Of a stretch of 64,000 nt of DNA, positions 55,691-63,861 are shown in pieces. The notes under the pieces were generated by a model. It made no database searches. It was given only the letters and a program-made list of their open reading frames with translations, and had not been told where the DNA came from. The DNA is from JAVBPR01 sp031549485 (GTDB taxonomy: Bacteria > Bacillota > Clostridia > Oscillospirales > Feifaniaceae), in contig JAVBPR010000008.1 in the NCBI GenBank assembly GCA_031549485.1, positions 124,001 through 188,000 of the forward strand, in the 5' to 3' direction. Position 1 is the stretch's first letter, and the number at the start of each line of letters is the position of its first letter. A program made the translations under genes and the position numbers.

Positions 55691-58312
55691 ATGAGCAAGT
55701 ATGTTTACCAGTTTTCTGAGGGCGATGGCTCGATGAAAAATCTGCTCGGCGGCAAAGGCGCAAACCTCGCCGAGATGACGAAAATGGGACTTCCGGTTCC
55801 GCAGGGCTTTACAGTTTCAACAGAAGCCTGCACACGCTACTATGACGACGGAAAGAAAATCGCCGCGGAGATCGAGGCGGAAATCTACAAGAACCTCGAA
55901 GAGATGGAGAGAATCAACGCAAAAAAATTCGGCGATCCCGAAAATCCGCTTCTTGTTTCGGTTCGTTCGGGCGCACGCGCTTCGATGCCGGGCATGATGG
56001 ATACCATCTTGAACCTCGGTCTTAACGACGTCGTTGTCGAAGGCCTTGCAAAACTTACAAACAATCCCCGCTTTGCATACGATTCTTACAGAAGATTTAT
56101 CCAGATGTTCTCTGACGTTGTTATGGAAATTTCGAAAAAGAGATTCGAAGTTATCATCGACGAGCTTAAAGAGAAAAAAGGCGTAAAACTTGACGTTGAG
56201 CTTAATGTTGAAGATATGAAAGAGCTTGTTCGTCTTTTCAAAGATTTCTACAAAAAAGAAAAAGGCGAAGATTTCCCGACCGATCCGCGCGTTCAGATGA
56301 TCGAGTCTGTTAAAGCTGTTTTCCGCAGCTGGGACAATCCCCGCGCTAATATCTATAGAAGAAACAACGATATCCCGTACAGCTGGGGCACCGCCGTTAA
56401 CGTTCAGGCGATGGTTTTCGGCAACATGGGTGATACATCGGGAACCGGCGTTGCTTTCACAAGAAACCCGTCAACCGGCGAAAAGAAACTCTACGGCGAA
56501 TTTCTTATGAACGCTCAGGGCGAAGACGTTGTTGCCGGCATCCGCACACCGCAGTCGATCGACCAGCTTAAAGAAGTTATGCCGGCTGTTTACGAGCAGT
56601 TTGCAAACATCGCAAACACCCTTGAACAACACTACAAAGATATGCAGGATATGGAGTTTACCATCGAAAACAGCAAGCTCTATATGCTTCAGACAAGAAA
56701 CGGCAAAAGAACTGCAGCTGCGGCTCTCAAAATCGCCGTTGACCTCGTTGCCGAGGGCATGATCGACGAAAAAGAAGCTGTGCTCCGCGTTGATCCGAAA
56801 CAGCTCGACAGCCTTCTCCATCCGCAGTTCGAAACTTCTGCTTTGAACGCCGCCGCTCCGATTTCGGCCGGTCTTCCCGCATCGCCGGGCGCCGCTTGCG
56901 GAAAAGTTTACTTCTCTGCCGAAAGAGCTGTTGAAGCTCATGGCGCAGGCGAAAAGGTTGTTCTTGTTCGTCTCGAAACTTCTCCCGAGGACATCGAGGG
57001 CATGTACGCTTCAGAGGGTATCCTCACAGCTCGCGGAGGCATGACATCACACGCTGCCGTTGTTGCCCGCGGAATGGGGACTTGCTGTGTTGCCGGTTGC
57101 GGTGACATCGTCATGAAAGACGAAGAAGGCTATTTCCTTATTAAAGACACAAAAATTGCCGAAGGCGATTACATTTCGATAGACGGCTCGACAGGCAATA
57201 TCTATATCGGCGCTATTCCGACCGTCGAGGCTTCTATTTCCGGCGATTTCGACACATATATGCAATGGGCCGACAAATACAGAACCCTTAAAGTCCGCAC
57301 CAATGCAGACACACCGCACGACGCTGAAGTTGCCGTTAAATTCGGCGCTGAGGGCATCGGCCTTTGCCGTACAGAGCATATGTTCTTCGACGCGGCGAGA
57401 ATCCCCGCAATGCGCGAGATGATAGTTTCAAAAACTACAGAACAGCGCGAAAAAGCGCTTGCAAAACTTCTTCCGATGCAGCGCTCCGACTTCGAGGGCA
57501 TCTACAGGGCGATGAAAGGCATGCCGGTTACAATCCGCTTCCTTGATCCCCCTCTCCACGAATTCCTTCCGACCGCAACCGAAGATGTTAAAGCGCTTGC
57601 CGCCGAAATGGGCATGACATTCGACGAGCTCAAAGAGACTATCGACAGCCTCCACGAGTTCAACCCGATGCTCGGCCACCGCGGATGCCGCCTTGCAGTT
57701 TCTTATCCTGAAATTGCGGCAATGCAGACAAGAGCGGTTATCGAAGCTGCTATCAATATTAACAAAGAATGCGGATATAACATCGTTCCGGAAATCATGA
57801 TTCCGCTTGTCGGCGAAATCCGCGAGCTCTCTTTTGTTAAATCGACAGTTGTCAAAACAGCTGATGAAGTTATCAAAGAAAACGGCGCTACTCTCAAATA
57901 CATGGTCGGCACAATGATCGAGGTTCCGCGCGCTGCCGTCACAGCCGACGAAATCGCCAAAGAGGCAGAATTCTTCAGCTTCGGCACAAACGACCTCACA
58001 CAGATGAGCTTCGGCTTCTCGCGCGATGACGCGGGCAAGTTCCTCACCGACTACTACGAGAATAAAATCTTCGAATTCGATCCGTTTGCAAAACTCGACC
58101 AGACAGGCGTCGGCAAACTTGTTGCCATGGCTGCAAAACTCGGCCGCGAGACAAGACCGGAAATCAAACTCGGTATCTGCGGCGAACACGGCGGCGACCC
58201 GTCCTCGGTTGAATTCTGCCACAACGTCGGTCTTAACTACGTTTCCTGCTCGCCTTACCGCGTGCCGATAGCAAGACTTGCCGCAGCGCAGGCAGCTATC
58301 AAAGCAAAATAA
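55691..58312 (+). CDS. ppdK: Pyruvate, phosphate dikinase
   Basis: It interconverts pyruvate, ATP and phosphate with phosphoenolpyruvate, AMP and diphosphate. In anaerobes it often works in glycolysis or PEP synthesis. The start at MSKYVYQF follows GGAGG; longer readings have no ribosome binding site. The 873 residues match the family. The ATP-grasp nucleotide domain starts GGKGANLAEMTKMGLPVPQG. The phospho-His domain has GGMTSHAAVVARGMG with the catalytic His. The PEP/pyruvate barrel contains GLCRTEHMFF and ends with the catalytic Cys in CSPYRVPIARLAAAQA. The strong codon bias suggests high expression. It is monocistronic with its own terminator. Confidence 0.98.
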   Translation: MSKYVYQFSEGDGSMKNLLGGKGANLAEMTKMGLPVPQGFTVSTEACTRYYDDGKKIAAEIEAEIYKNLEEMERINAKKFGDPENPLLVSVRSGARASMPGMMDTILNLGLNDVVVEGLAKLTNNPRFAYDSYRRFIQMFSDVVMEISKKRFEVIIDELKEKKGVKLDVELNVEDMKELVRLFKDFYKKEKGEDFPTDPRVQMIESVKAVFRSWDNPRANIYRRNNDIPYSWGTAVNVQAMVFGNMGDTSGTGVAFTRNPSTGEKKLYGEFLMNAQGEDVVAGIRTPQSIDQLKEVMPAVYEQFANIANTLEQHYKDMQDMEFTIENSKLYMLQTRNGKRTAAAALKIAVDLVAEGMIDEKEAVLRVDPKQLDSLLHPQFETSALNAAAPISAGLPASPGAACGKVYFSAERAVEAHGAGEKVVLVRLETSPEDIEGMYASEGILTARGGMTSHAAVVARGMGTCCVAGCGDIVMKDEEGYFLIKDTKIAEGDYISIDGSTGNIYIGAIPTVEASISGDFDTYMQWADKYRTLKVRTNADTPHDAEVAVKFGAEGIGLCRTEHMFFDAARIPAMREMIVSKTTEQREKALAKLLPMQRSDFEGIYRAMKGMPVTIRFLDPPLHEFLPTATEDVKALAAEMGMTFDELKETIDSLHEFNPMLGHRGCRLAVSYPEIAAMQTRAVIEAAININKECGYNIVPEIMIPLVGEIRELSFVKSTVVKTADEVIKENGATLKYMVGTMIEVPRAAVTADEIAKEAEFFSFGTNDLTQMSFGFSRDDAGKFLTDYYENKIFEFDPFAKLDQTGVGKLVAMAAKLGRETRPEIKLGICGEHGGDPSSVEFCHNVGLNYVSCSPYRVPIARLAAAQAAIKAK

Positions 58313-58328
58313 TTTCAGTACAATAATA

Positions 58329-58362
58329 AAAAGAAACTCGCCTTTCGGCGAGCTTCTTTTTA
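58329..58362 (+). terminator. Intrinsic terminator after ppdK
   Basis: CTCGCC-TTTC-GGCGAG, extended by AAGAA/TTCTT across one mismatch, followed by a T run that merges into repeat copy A. Confidence 0.8.
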
Positions 58363-58430
58363 TTCCGCCTACGGCGTCTCATTAAGCGGGCGACGGCGAG
58401 ATATTAGGACCAGATAACCTCAGGAGTAAT
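58356..58430 (+). repeat. Interspersed repeat, copy A
   Basis: Starts TTTTTATTCCGCCTACGGCG, then TCTCATTAAGC and a diverged end. The CGCC-TAC-GGCG hairpin is present. It is the most diverged of the five copies. Confidence 0.65.
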
Positions 58431-58446
58431 ATTGATTAAGCACAAC

Positions 58447-58520
58447 TTTTTATTCCTCCTACGGAGTCTGATTAAATATACTCAGCAAGAATAATAAGAA
58501 CGGTAATCCTTATGAATAAG
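58447..58520 (+). repeat. Interspersed repeat, copy B
   Basis: Starts TTTTTATTCCTCCTACGGAG, then TCTGATTAAATATACTCAGC and AAGAACGGTAATCCTTA. The hairpin here is CTCC-TAC-GGAG, with both partners changed relative to copies A, C and E. Confidence 0.75.
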
Positions 58521-58554
58521 GTTTCAGCTAAATATTTAAAAATTTTTTCTCGCT

Positions 58555-58884
58555 TTACTTTCTGTTGTCTTTAACCTTGATAACAATCCGAAATTGAAAT
58601 TCCGGTATTTCGTCGAGATTGCGGCTGTTGATTTTTGCATTAAGTATATTTTCGTGTCCGAAATAAAGCAGGGTGCTTACATAGCTGTTCTTTGCTTTCG
58701 GGATATAACCGAGCTTAGTTTCGCCAAAATAAATCGTAACCGCTTCGGGATCATACGGGTTATCAGATTCCACAACAAGCGACACAGGCGTTCCCAGTTG
58801 TAGCTTATCAATTACGTCAAGCCCGTCATAATAAGCAAATCCCGCGATATGGCAGTCCATCAGATTTTGGCTTCTTATATACAT
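58555..58884 (-). CDS. Stand-alone HIRAN-domain protein
   Basis: A 109-residue soluble protein made of one HIRAN domain. It has GFAYYDGLDVIDKLQLGTPV, then LVVESDNPYDPEAVTIYFG and LGYIPKAKNSYVSTLLYFG, matching the family pattern of NPYDP-AV and GY-IP. HIRAN domains bind 3' single-stranded DNA ends or damaged DNA in helicases such as HLTF; short bacterial versions have no established role. AAGGAGG precedes the ATG. It is monocistronic and sits between copies of the interspersed repeat. Confidence 0.88.
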   Translation of the reverse strand: MYIRSQNLMDCHIAGFAYYDGLDVIDKLQLGTPVSLVVESDNPYDPEAVTIYFGETKLGYIPKAKNSYVSTLLYFGHENILNAKINSRNLDEIPEFQFRIVIKVKDNRK

Positions 58885-58999
58885 TAAAATCCCTCCTTGA
58901 AAATTATTCTTTCTTTTCTATTCACAGCATAACAAATCAAGTGTCCAATAAACCGGATTTATTTAGGAGGAAAAACGACTCTCGGCGAGTTAATTAGAG

Positions 59000-59078
59000 C
59001 TTGCTTTTTATGATTCGCCGTTCTCAATTTTCTCCGCCGCGCTCGTTTAAGCAGTCGCCGTAGGCGGAATAAAAAGAA
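59000..59078 (-). repeat. Interspersed repeat, copy C (minus orientation)
   Basis: Read on the minus strand: TTTTTATTCCGCCTACGGCG, ACTGCTTAAACGAGC, then TTGAGAACGGCGAATCATAA and AAGCAAG. It closely matches copy E. Like copy A, it begins at the T run of a terminator. Confidence 0.82.
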
Positions 59079-59102
59079 GCTCGCCGAAAGGCGAGCTTCT
59101 TT
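59073..59102. terminator. Intrinsic terminator after the ABC exporter genes
   Basis: A perfect 13-bp stem AAAGAAGCTCGCC/GGCGAGCTTCTTT around GAAA. Confidence 0.85.
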
Positions 59103-59116
59103 ATTTATGATGCAAT

Positions 59117-60697
59117 TTAGTTTTCTTCCATTTCGGAGAGCAGGTTTTTGCAAAGGAAAATAATAAGCAGCGAAACGAGGATATTTACGGCGCAACCCGC
59201 GATAATTCCGCCGATAAGCATGTGCAGTTTCAGATAAAAGAAAAGAATTGCCGCGCCGGCAGGCGCAAACAAAAGGAAAAATAAAACTATTCCGACAAAG
59301 CGAAGCGGCGATTTATTGCCGACAACATGACCTGTCATTCTGAGAAATAAAATATCCGAAGCGACAAAAAGCAGTCCCGCCGAGGCAAACAGCGGAATAA
59401 GACTTATTATCATCCCCGGGCTTTGCTCAAAGGCTATGCCTGTCGCCGTCACGATGACGATACCGTCGGCGACAAATTTCAGCACCGACGGCGCCGCGGC
59501 ACAGATAAGTTTTGTAAACGCGCGTCCCGGCATCATATAAATAAACGGCTTTGAGATTTCTTTCGTCCAAAGCCCTTGCGCGGTAAAGAAAATGCTGAGA
59601 GTCAGCCCCATAATAAGAGCGTTTATAAATTCTGCGTCCTGCGCTTTTGTCATAACGATTGCAATCACCGTTATAACTACGGTGAAAAGGTCGATAAAAT
59701 ACGGATTTTTTCGCCTATACTCGGCAAGCTGACGGAAAAACAGTGCGCGCTCGCCCCTGCCGTGTCCGATTCCCCTTGTTTTGCCCACGCCCTGCATGGT
59801 AGAAAACGCTTCGAGCATGCTCATAAGACTCATGCGGCTGCTTACGGCATCGGCTTTGGCCTCCGCTCCTTCCTCCGCGTCTTCATAATAATCGCAATCC
59901 GCTTTCGCGATTGCCCAATATATTCCGGCCGTGCCGAGCGCGGTCAGGACGAAAAATATACCCGCAAGCGCATATTGCCCCGCAAACGCGCGGAACACCA
60001 TGCCCTTTATCCAGCCGAAAAACGGGAAATACTCCATCGCGCCGGAGGAAAGCGCAGCGACAATTGCCGAAAAAACGCTTTTGCCCGAAAAGTATTCCGC
60101 CGCGCACAGCCCCGCAGGGACTAAAACAGCAAGAATTACAAGGCTTTTCCCGATAATTTTAAGCTTTTTCGAGCGGCTGCAAAATATATAGGCAACCATC
60201 GAAATCAGCTGGGCAATAACCAGCGAAAAAATTATCGCGGCGGTAAAGAACGCTATCGCAGACGGCGCAAGACCGAGCGTTGTGTGGAAGTAATTTGCAA
60301 ATCCGCAAATGCCTATCGAAAAAACAATAGTAATCCCGAGTTGGCGAAGCATTCCGAAAAGCAAAATTTTCTTTGGTGAAATCGGCGTTGGGAAAAGAAC
60401 GCCGACATCCGACATCTTGAAAAAAGTCGTCGCGCTTGAAAAGCCGCCCCAAATAACCAGCGCGCCGAAACAAAGGCAAACAACAAAAATCATCGCGCCG
60501 AAAACCTCGGTTTTATCTGCCGTACTTAGCAGCGGAATGAACTCCGACAGGTCTATCGTGGCGCGGAAGCTTAGGACAAACAGCAGCACGAAAACATATA
60601 TTGCCGCAAGAATGAGAACAAGCGCCAAAGGCCGGCGCAAGAAGCGCTTTAATTTATTTTTCCAAAGCGTCAGCCCCAAATACAGCAGCGGGCTCAT
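59117..60697 (-). CDS. ABC exporter permease subunit (ABC_export family-like)
   Basis: A 526-residue integral membrane protein with about 12 hydrophobic helices and no ATPase domain. It resembles the putative ABC exporter family (PF16962) paired with a single ATPase. Recognisable parts are the start LLYLGLTLWKNKLKRFLRRP, then FPTPISPKKILLFGMLRQLG, and the stretch LFFRQLAEYRRKNPYFID in the middle loop. The gene overlaps the ATPase gene by ATGA. The substrate is unknown. In this family the gene pair often exports lipids, peptides or drugs, but nothing here decides. Confidence 0.84.
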   Translation of the reverse strand: MSPLLYLGLTLWKNKLKRFLRRPLALVLILAAIYVFVLLFVLSFRATIDLSEFIPLLSTADKTEVFGAMIFVVCLCFGALVIWGGFSSATTFFKMSDVGVLFPTPISPKKILLFGMLRQLGITIVFSIGICGFANYFHTTLGLAPSAIAFFTAAIIFSLVIAQLISMVAYIFCSRSKKLKIIGKSLVILAVLVPAGLCAAEYFSGKSVFSAIVAALSSGAMEYFPFFGWIKGMVFRAFAGQYALAGIFFVLTALGTAGIYWAIAKADCDYYEDAEEGAEAKADAVSSRMSLMSMLEAFSTMQGVGKTRGIGHGRGERALFFRQLAEYRRKNPYFIDLFTVVITVIAIVMTKAQDAEFINALIMGLTLSIFFTAQGLWTKEISKPFIYMMPGRAFTKLICAAAPSVLKFVADGIVIVTATGIAFEQSPGMIISLIPLFASAGLLFVASDILFLRMTGHVVGNKSPLRFVGIVLFFLLFAPAGAAILFFYLKLHMLIGGIIAGCAVNILVSLLIIFLCKNLLSEMEEN

Positions 60698-61398
60698 TCT
60701 GCTTCCCCCTCGGTCACGGCAAAGAAAAGCTCTTCTAAATTCTCGCCTTTTTGAGCTATCTCGTCGCGGGTGCGGTTTGCGAGAATTTTGCCGTTTTTAA
60801 GAATATGAACCGAGTCCCAGTATTCTTCAACGCTGTCGAGAATATGTGTTGAAATAAGAACCGCCGCGCCGCGGGATTTCAGCTCGCCGAAAATCTCCTT
60901 GACCTGTTTGATTCCGTGCGGATCAAGCCCTATCATCGGCTCGTCGAAAAGCACCATTTTCGGCTTCGGCAACAGCGCGCAACATATCGCCGTTTTTTGT
61001 TTCATGCCTTTGGACATCTCGGTGGTGAGCTTATCCTTTGCGTCGGTCAGGTCAAACCTGGCGAGAAGCGCCTGCGCTTCCTCTTTCCAATTATCGAGCT
61101 TATATGCCCGCGCGATGAATTCGAGATGCTCCCAAACGGTCATCATCTCATAGAGATTCGGCAGTTCGGGGATATATCCGAGGATTTGTTTTGCTTCGGA
61201 CGATTTGTTTTTAAAACCGCCTATCGTTATCTCTCCCTCGTAGCGAAGCAGCCCCGCAATCGACTTTATTATAGTCGATTTGCCCGCGCCGTTCGGCCCC
61301 GCGAGTATCGCGATTTGCCCCTGCCCGACTTCAAACGAAATATCGTCGTTGGCAAGCTGATTCCGATATTTTTTCGTAACATGGCTTACTTTCAGCAT
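60694..61398 (-). CDS. ABC transporter ATP-binding protein
   Basis: A 234-residue ATPase with all motifs: Walker A GPNGAGKST, Q-loop area ILGYIPELP, signature region TEMSKGMKQK, Walker B KMVLFDEPMIGLDP and switch His in LISTHIL. It drives the permease encoded by the overlapping next gene. The signature is MSKGM rather than LSGGQ, as often in this exporter class. It follows a tiny predicted membrane protein gene on the same strand by 24 bp. Confidence 0.94.
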   Translation of the reverse strand: MLKVSHVTKKYRNQLANDDISFEVGQGQIAILAGPNGAGKSTIIKSIAGLLRYEGEITIGGFKNKSSEAKQILGYIPELPNLYEMMTVWEHLEFIARAYKLDNWKEEAQALLARFDLTDAKDKLTTEMSKGMKQKTAICCALLPKPKMVLFDEPMIGLDPHGIKQVKEIFGELKSRGAAVLISTHILDSVEEYWDSVHILKNGKILANRTRDEIAQKGENLEELFFAVTEGEAE

Positions 61399-61422
61399 TC
61401 TTTTGCCTCCGTGATGAGAATT

Positions 61423-61506
61423 TTATTTTTTGATAATAAATTTGTGATAAACCCAAAACATAATGACCGCGCCGCCGAAAATAATCAGCCAATCCCACCA
61501 GTTCAT
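61423..61506 (-). CDS. Predicted 27-residue membrane miniprotein
   Basis: ATG with GGAGGGGC placed 4-5 nt upstream opens a 27-codon frame: MNWWDWLIIFGGAVIMFWVY then HKFIIKK. It would be a single hydrophobic helix with a basic C-terminal end. It lies 24 bp upstream of the ABC ATPase gene on the same strand and is probably co-transcribed. A regulatory or accessory role for the exporter is possible. The good ribosome binding site and membrane-helix pattern support it; there is no homology evidence. Confidence 0.6.
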   Translation of the reverse strand: MNWWDWLIIFGGAVIMFWVYHKFIIKK

Positions 61507-61573
61507 AAAGCCCCTCCAAAATTTTGTGCATTTTATGTTACTGATTTTATATGATTCCGCATTCCCGCGCAAT

Positions 61574-61650
61574 CTTTTTTATTCCTCCTACGGAGTCTGC
61601 TTAAATGTGCTTGGCAATATTATTAGGAACGGCGAATCTTAGGAGGCAAG
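61574..61650 (+). repeat. Interspersed repeat, copy D
   Basis: TTTTTTATTCCTCCTACGGA, GTCTGCTTAAATGTGCTTGG, then AGGAACGGCGAATCTTAGG. The hairpin is CTCC-TAC-GGAG, as in copy B. Confidence 0.82.
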
Positions 61651-61673
61651 CTAAATTAAGCGCTGGCTTTATT

Positions 61674-61750
61674 ATTTTTTATTTCGCCTACGGCGACTGC
61701 TTAAATATGCTTGGCGAGAAGATTGAGAACGGTGAATCTTAGAAAGCAAG
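61674..61750 (+). repeat. Interspersed repeat, copy E
   Basis: TTTTTTATTTCGCCTACGGC, GACTGCTTAAATATGCTTGG, then TGAGAACGGTGAATCTTAG and AAAGCAAG. The hairpin is CGCC-TAC-GGCG. Confidence 0.82.
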
Positions 61751-61813
61751 ATTTATATGACTCTGCAAAAAACAATATGAATTTCAAAAGCAAAATTTAT
61801 TTGGCAAAATACC

Positions 61814-61842
61814 TTGACAGGCGAAGTAGTGTGTTGTAAGAT
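61814..61842 (+). promoter_or_regulatory. Promoter of the PadR operon
   Basis: TTGACA, a 17-bp spacer, and TAAGAT, about 30 bp before the TTG start with a good ribosome binding site in between. PadR proteins usually repress their own promoter. Confidence 0.65.
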
Positions 61843-61871
61843 GTAATCAATCTGAAAAGGGAGGCGGTATT

Positions 61872-62222
61872 TTGTCAATAACGGCAGACCTTCTCCGCGG
61901 ACATACCGAAACGATCATTTTGGCGCATCTTTACGCGCATGAAAGTTACGGATACGAGATAAATAAGGCCATTCTCGAAAAAAGCGGAGGAAAATTCGAA
62001 CTAAAGGAAGCAACTATTTACGGCGCGTTCCGCAGGCTTGAAGAAGCGGGAATGATTGCCTCTTATTGGGGAAACGAAGAAACAGGCGGCGCAAGGCGGC
62101 GCTACTATGTCATCACCGATAAGGGCAGAGAGGCATACCGCGGAAATATCGCGGAATGGAACGAGGCAAAAGAAATAATCGAAAAACTTGTAAAAATCGC
62201 AGGGGGAAAAAATGAACGATAA
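61872..62222 (+). CDS. PadR family transcriptional regulator
   Basis: A 116-residue winged-helix repressor. The TTG start is supported by AGGGAGG 6-7 nt upstream. LRGHTETIILAHLYAHESYG YEI is the N-terminal helix group. LKEATIYGAFRRLEEAGMIA is the recognition helix region, and GARRRYYVITDKGREAY forms the wing. A C-terminal helix should dimerise. It overlaps the next gene by 11 bp, forming an operon with a membrane protein and a DUF4097 protein. This is a common clostridial PadR set that responds to envelope stress or antibiotics. Confidence 0.92.
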   Translation: MSITADLLRGHTETIILAHLYAHESYGYEINKAILEKSGGKFELKEATIYGAFRRLEEAGMIASYWGNEETGGARRRYYVITDKGREAYRGNIAEWNEAKEIIEKLVKIAGGKNER

Positions 62223-62766
62223 AATTCTTATTTATGTGAAATCTCTTTTTAAAGACGCTCCGAGAACCCAAAGAATCAGCGAGATCGAAGAAGAGCTTCT
62301 CTCGAATCTGAATGATAAATATAACGACCTCGTCGCTTCCGGCAAAAGCGAAGCGGACGCATACGAAACGGTTGTCGCGAGCGTCGGCAATATCGACAGC
62401 CTGATTGCGGAAGAAGACAATTTTGTTGAAGATTATAAGAAAAAGCAAAAAGAGAAAAAACTTATCGGCACATTCTCCTCCTCCTTTTGGCTTTTGACAA
62501 CCATTGTTTATTTTCTTGTCAGCTTTTTATTTAGCTCCTGGGAATACAGCTGGATTATTTTTGTCATCGCCGCCGCGCTTAATTCTGTTTTCGTGTCGAT
62601 TATAACCAAAAAGGTTCAGGTCGGCTCTATAATTTGGCTTTCGGCGGTTGTGCTATATTTAATACTCAGCTTCACAACAGAAAAATGGGAGATAACCTGG
62701 CTTGTCTTCCTCGCGGCGGCGGCACTTCAGCAAATCCTCCGCCTTGTTAAACTTTGGAGGGAATAA
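62212..62766 (+). CDS. Membrane protein with DUF1700-like/permease-prefix N-terminal region
   Basis: A 184-residue protein. The first 80 residues form a helical soluble head (SEIEEELLSNLNDKYNDLVA, then AYETVVASVGNIDSLIAEED). The pattern is typical of proteins encoded next to PadR regulators, where the head carries a repeated E-E-L-x-x-H/N-like motif. Four hydrophobic helices follow. It starts within padR and ends by sharing a TAATG with the DUF4097 gene, so all three are translationally coupled. The function is unknown. Confidence 0.8.
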   Translation: MNDKILIYVKSLFKDAPRTQRISEIEEELLSNLNDKYNDLVASGKSEADAYETVVASVGNIDSLIAEEDNFVEDYKKKQKEKKLIGTFSSSFWLLTTIVYFLVSFLFSSWEYSWIIFVIAAALNSVFVSIITKKVQVGSIIWLSAVVLYLILSFTTEKWEITWLVFLAAAALQQILRLVKLWRE

Positions 62767-63749
62767 TGAAAAAGACGCTTATCGGCATCATGATTGCATT
62801 TTGGGTGATTGTATTCGTGCTTATCGGGATTGTCGCCTATTCGGCAATAAGCGGAAACGAAATCATCCCGGGAACAGGAAATATTTTTGATTTTGGCTCT
62901 GAAAAGGTGAAAACGCAGGAGATTCCGGCCGCGCCGATTACCGAAATCATTGTTGAAGCAAACAGCATGGGGATAAAATTTATCGAGGCGGAGGGCGACG
63001 ACATTGTTGTCACCCAGTTCGGCAAAAAAAGCACCGCCCCCGAAAATTTATTTACATACACCGTCGAAAATGGCGTTTTGCATATTGACGCAAAGCGAAA
63101 GGGCGAATTTTTCGGGCTTAACTTTGCCTCGGAAAACTTGTTTATCGAGCTCCCGCTTCGCTTTAACGGCAAGGTCTTTGCAAACGCACTTTCGGGCGGA
63201 ATAGAATTTGACGATGAGTTCCGTTTTACAAGGCTCGAGGCGAGAACAAACTCGGGCGGCATTCGCATAGACGACAAAATTTCCGCTTCGGAAGATATTT
63301 TGCTGCGCGCAACTTCGGGCGGAATAAGGGTAAACGGTGAAATGATCGCAAAAACGGCGACCGTTAATACAAATTCGGGCGGAATATCTATCGAAGCTAT
63401 TTTTGCGGATGATTTTGAAATAAACGCGACTTCGGGCGGCATTTCAATCGGAGCGCTCGGCGGGGGCGGCAGTATCAAAACAACTTCGGGTAGCATTCGC
63501 GCGGAAATCGAAAAAATCGGCGGAGACATTTACATTAATGCGGTTTCAGGCGGCATAAGGCTATCGGCAGACGATGATATTTCATTTAAATTTGAGGGAA
63601 AAACAACCAGCGGCAATATTTCGGCCGACTTTGCTCTCGATTTTGCCGACAAGGAGAAAAACCGGGCTTCCGGTACATACGGAAACGCGCCGGTTCACAC
63701 GATTCACGCCTCGACCTCATCGGGCGGCATAAGCGTGGAAAAAGACTGA
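62766..63749 (+). CDS. DUF4097 family beta-strand repeat protein
   Basis: The start is the ATG that overlaps the previous stop codon, with TGGAGGG upstream. One N-terminal membrane helix (GIMIAFWVIVFVLIGIVAYS) is followed by an outer beta-helix-like domain. It has regularly spaced SGGI motifs: LSGGIEFDDEF, NSGGIRIDDKI, TSGGIRVNGEM, NSGGISIE, TSGGISIGAL and SSGGISVE at the end. This is the DUF4097 (putative adhesin) pattern. It forms a PadR-controlled operon with the preceding membrane protein. Binding to an envelope component is likely, but no ligand is known. Confidence 0.9.
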   Translation: MKKTLIGIMIAFWVIVFVLIGIVAYSAISGNEIIPGTGNIFDFGSEKVKTQEIPAAPITEIIVEANSMGIKFIEAEGDDIVVTQFGKKSTAPENLFTYTVENGVLHIDAKRKGEFFGLNFASENLFIELPLRFNGKVFANALSGGIEFDDEFRFTRLEARTNSGGIRIDDKISASEDILLRATSGGIRVNGEMIAKTATVNTNSGGISIEAIFADDFEINATSGGISIGALGGGGSIKTTSGSIRAEIEKIGGDIYINAVSGGIRLSADDDISFKFEGKTTSGNISADFALDFADKEKNRASGTYGNAPVHTIHASTSSGGISVEKD

Positions 63750-63773
63750 TTTTACGCGAATTAGAGGCAAAAG

Positions 63774-63803
63774 AAGCCGGACGGAAAATTATCCGTCCGG
63801 CTT
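63774..63803 (+). terminator. Intrinsic terminator after the DUF4097 gene
   Basis: A 12-bp stem AAGCCGGACGGA/TCCGTCCGGCTT around AAATTA, followed by TTTT. Confidence 0.85.
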
Positions 63804-63861
63804 TTATAATCCGCGCAGAAAACGGCATATCGCCGTTTTTGCTGCAAGTCCTTGCCGCGCG

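Noticed and set aside
57428..58222. A 264-codon minus-strand reading opposite ppdK
   Set aside because: The codon bias of a highly expressed ppdK leaves the antisense frame open. It has no family features.
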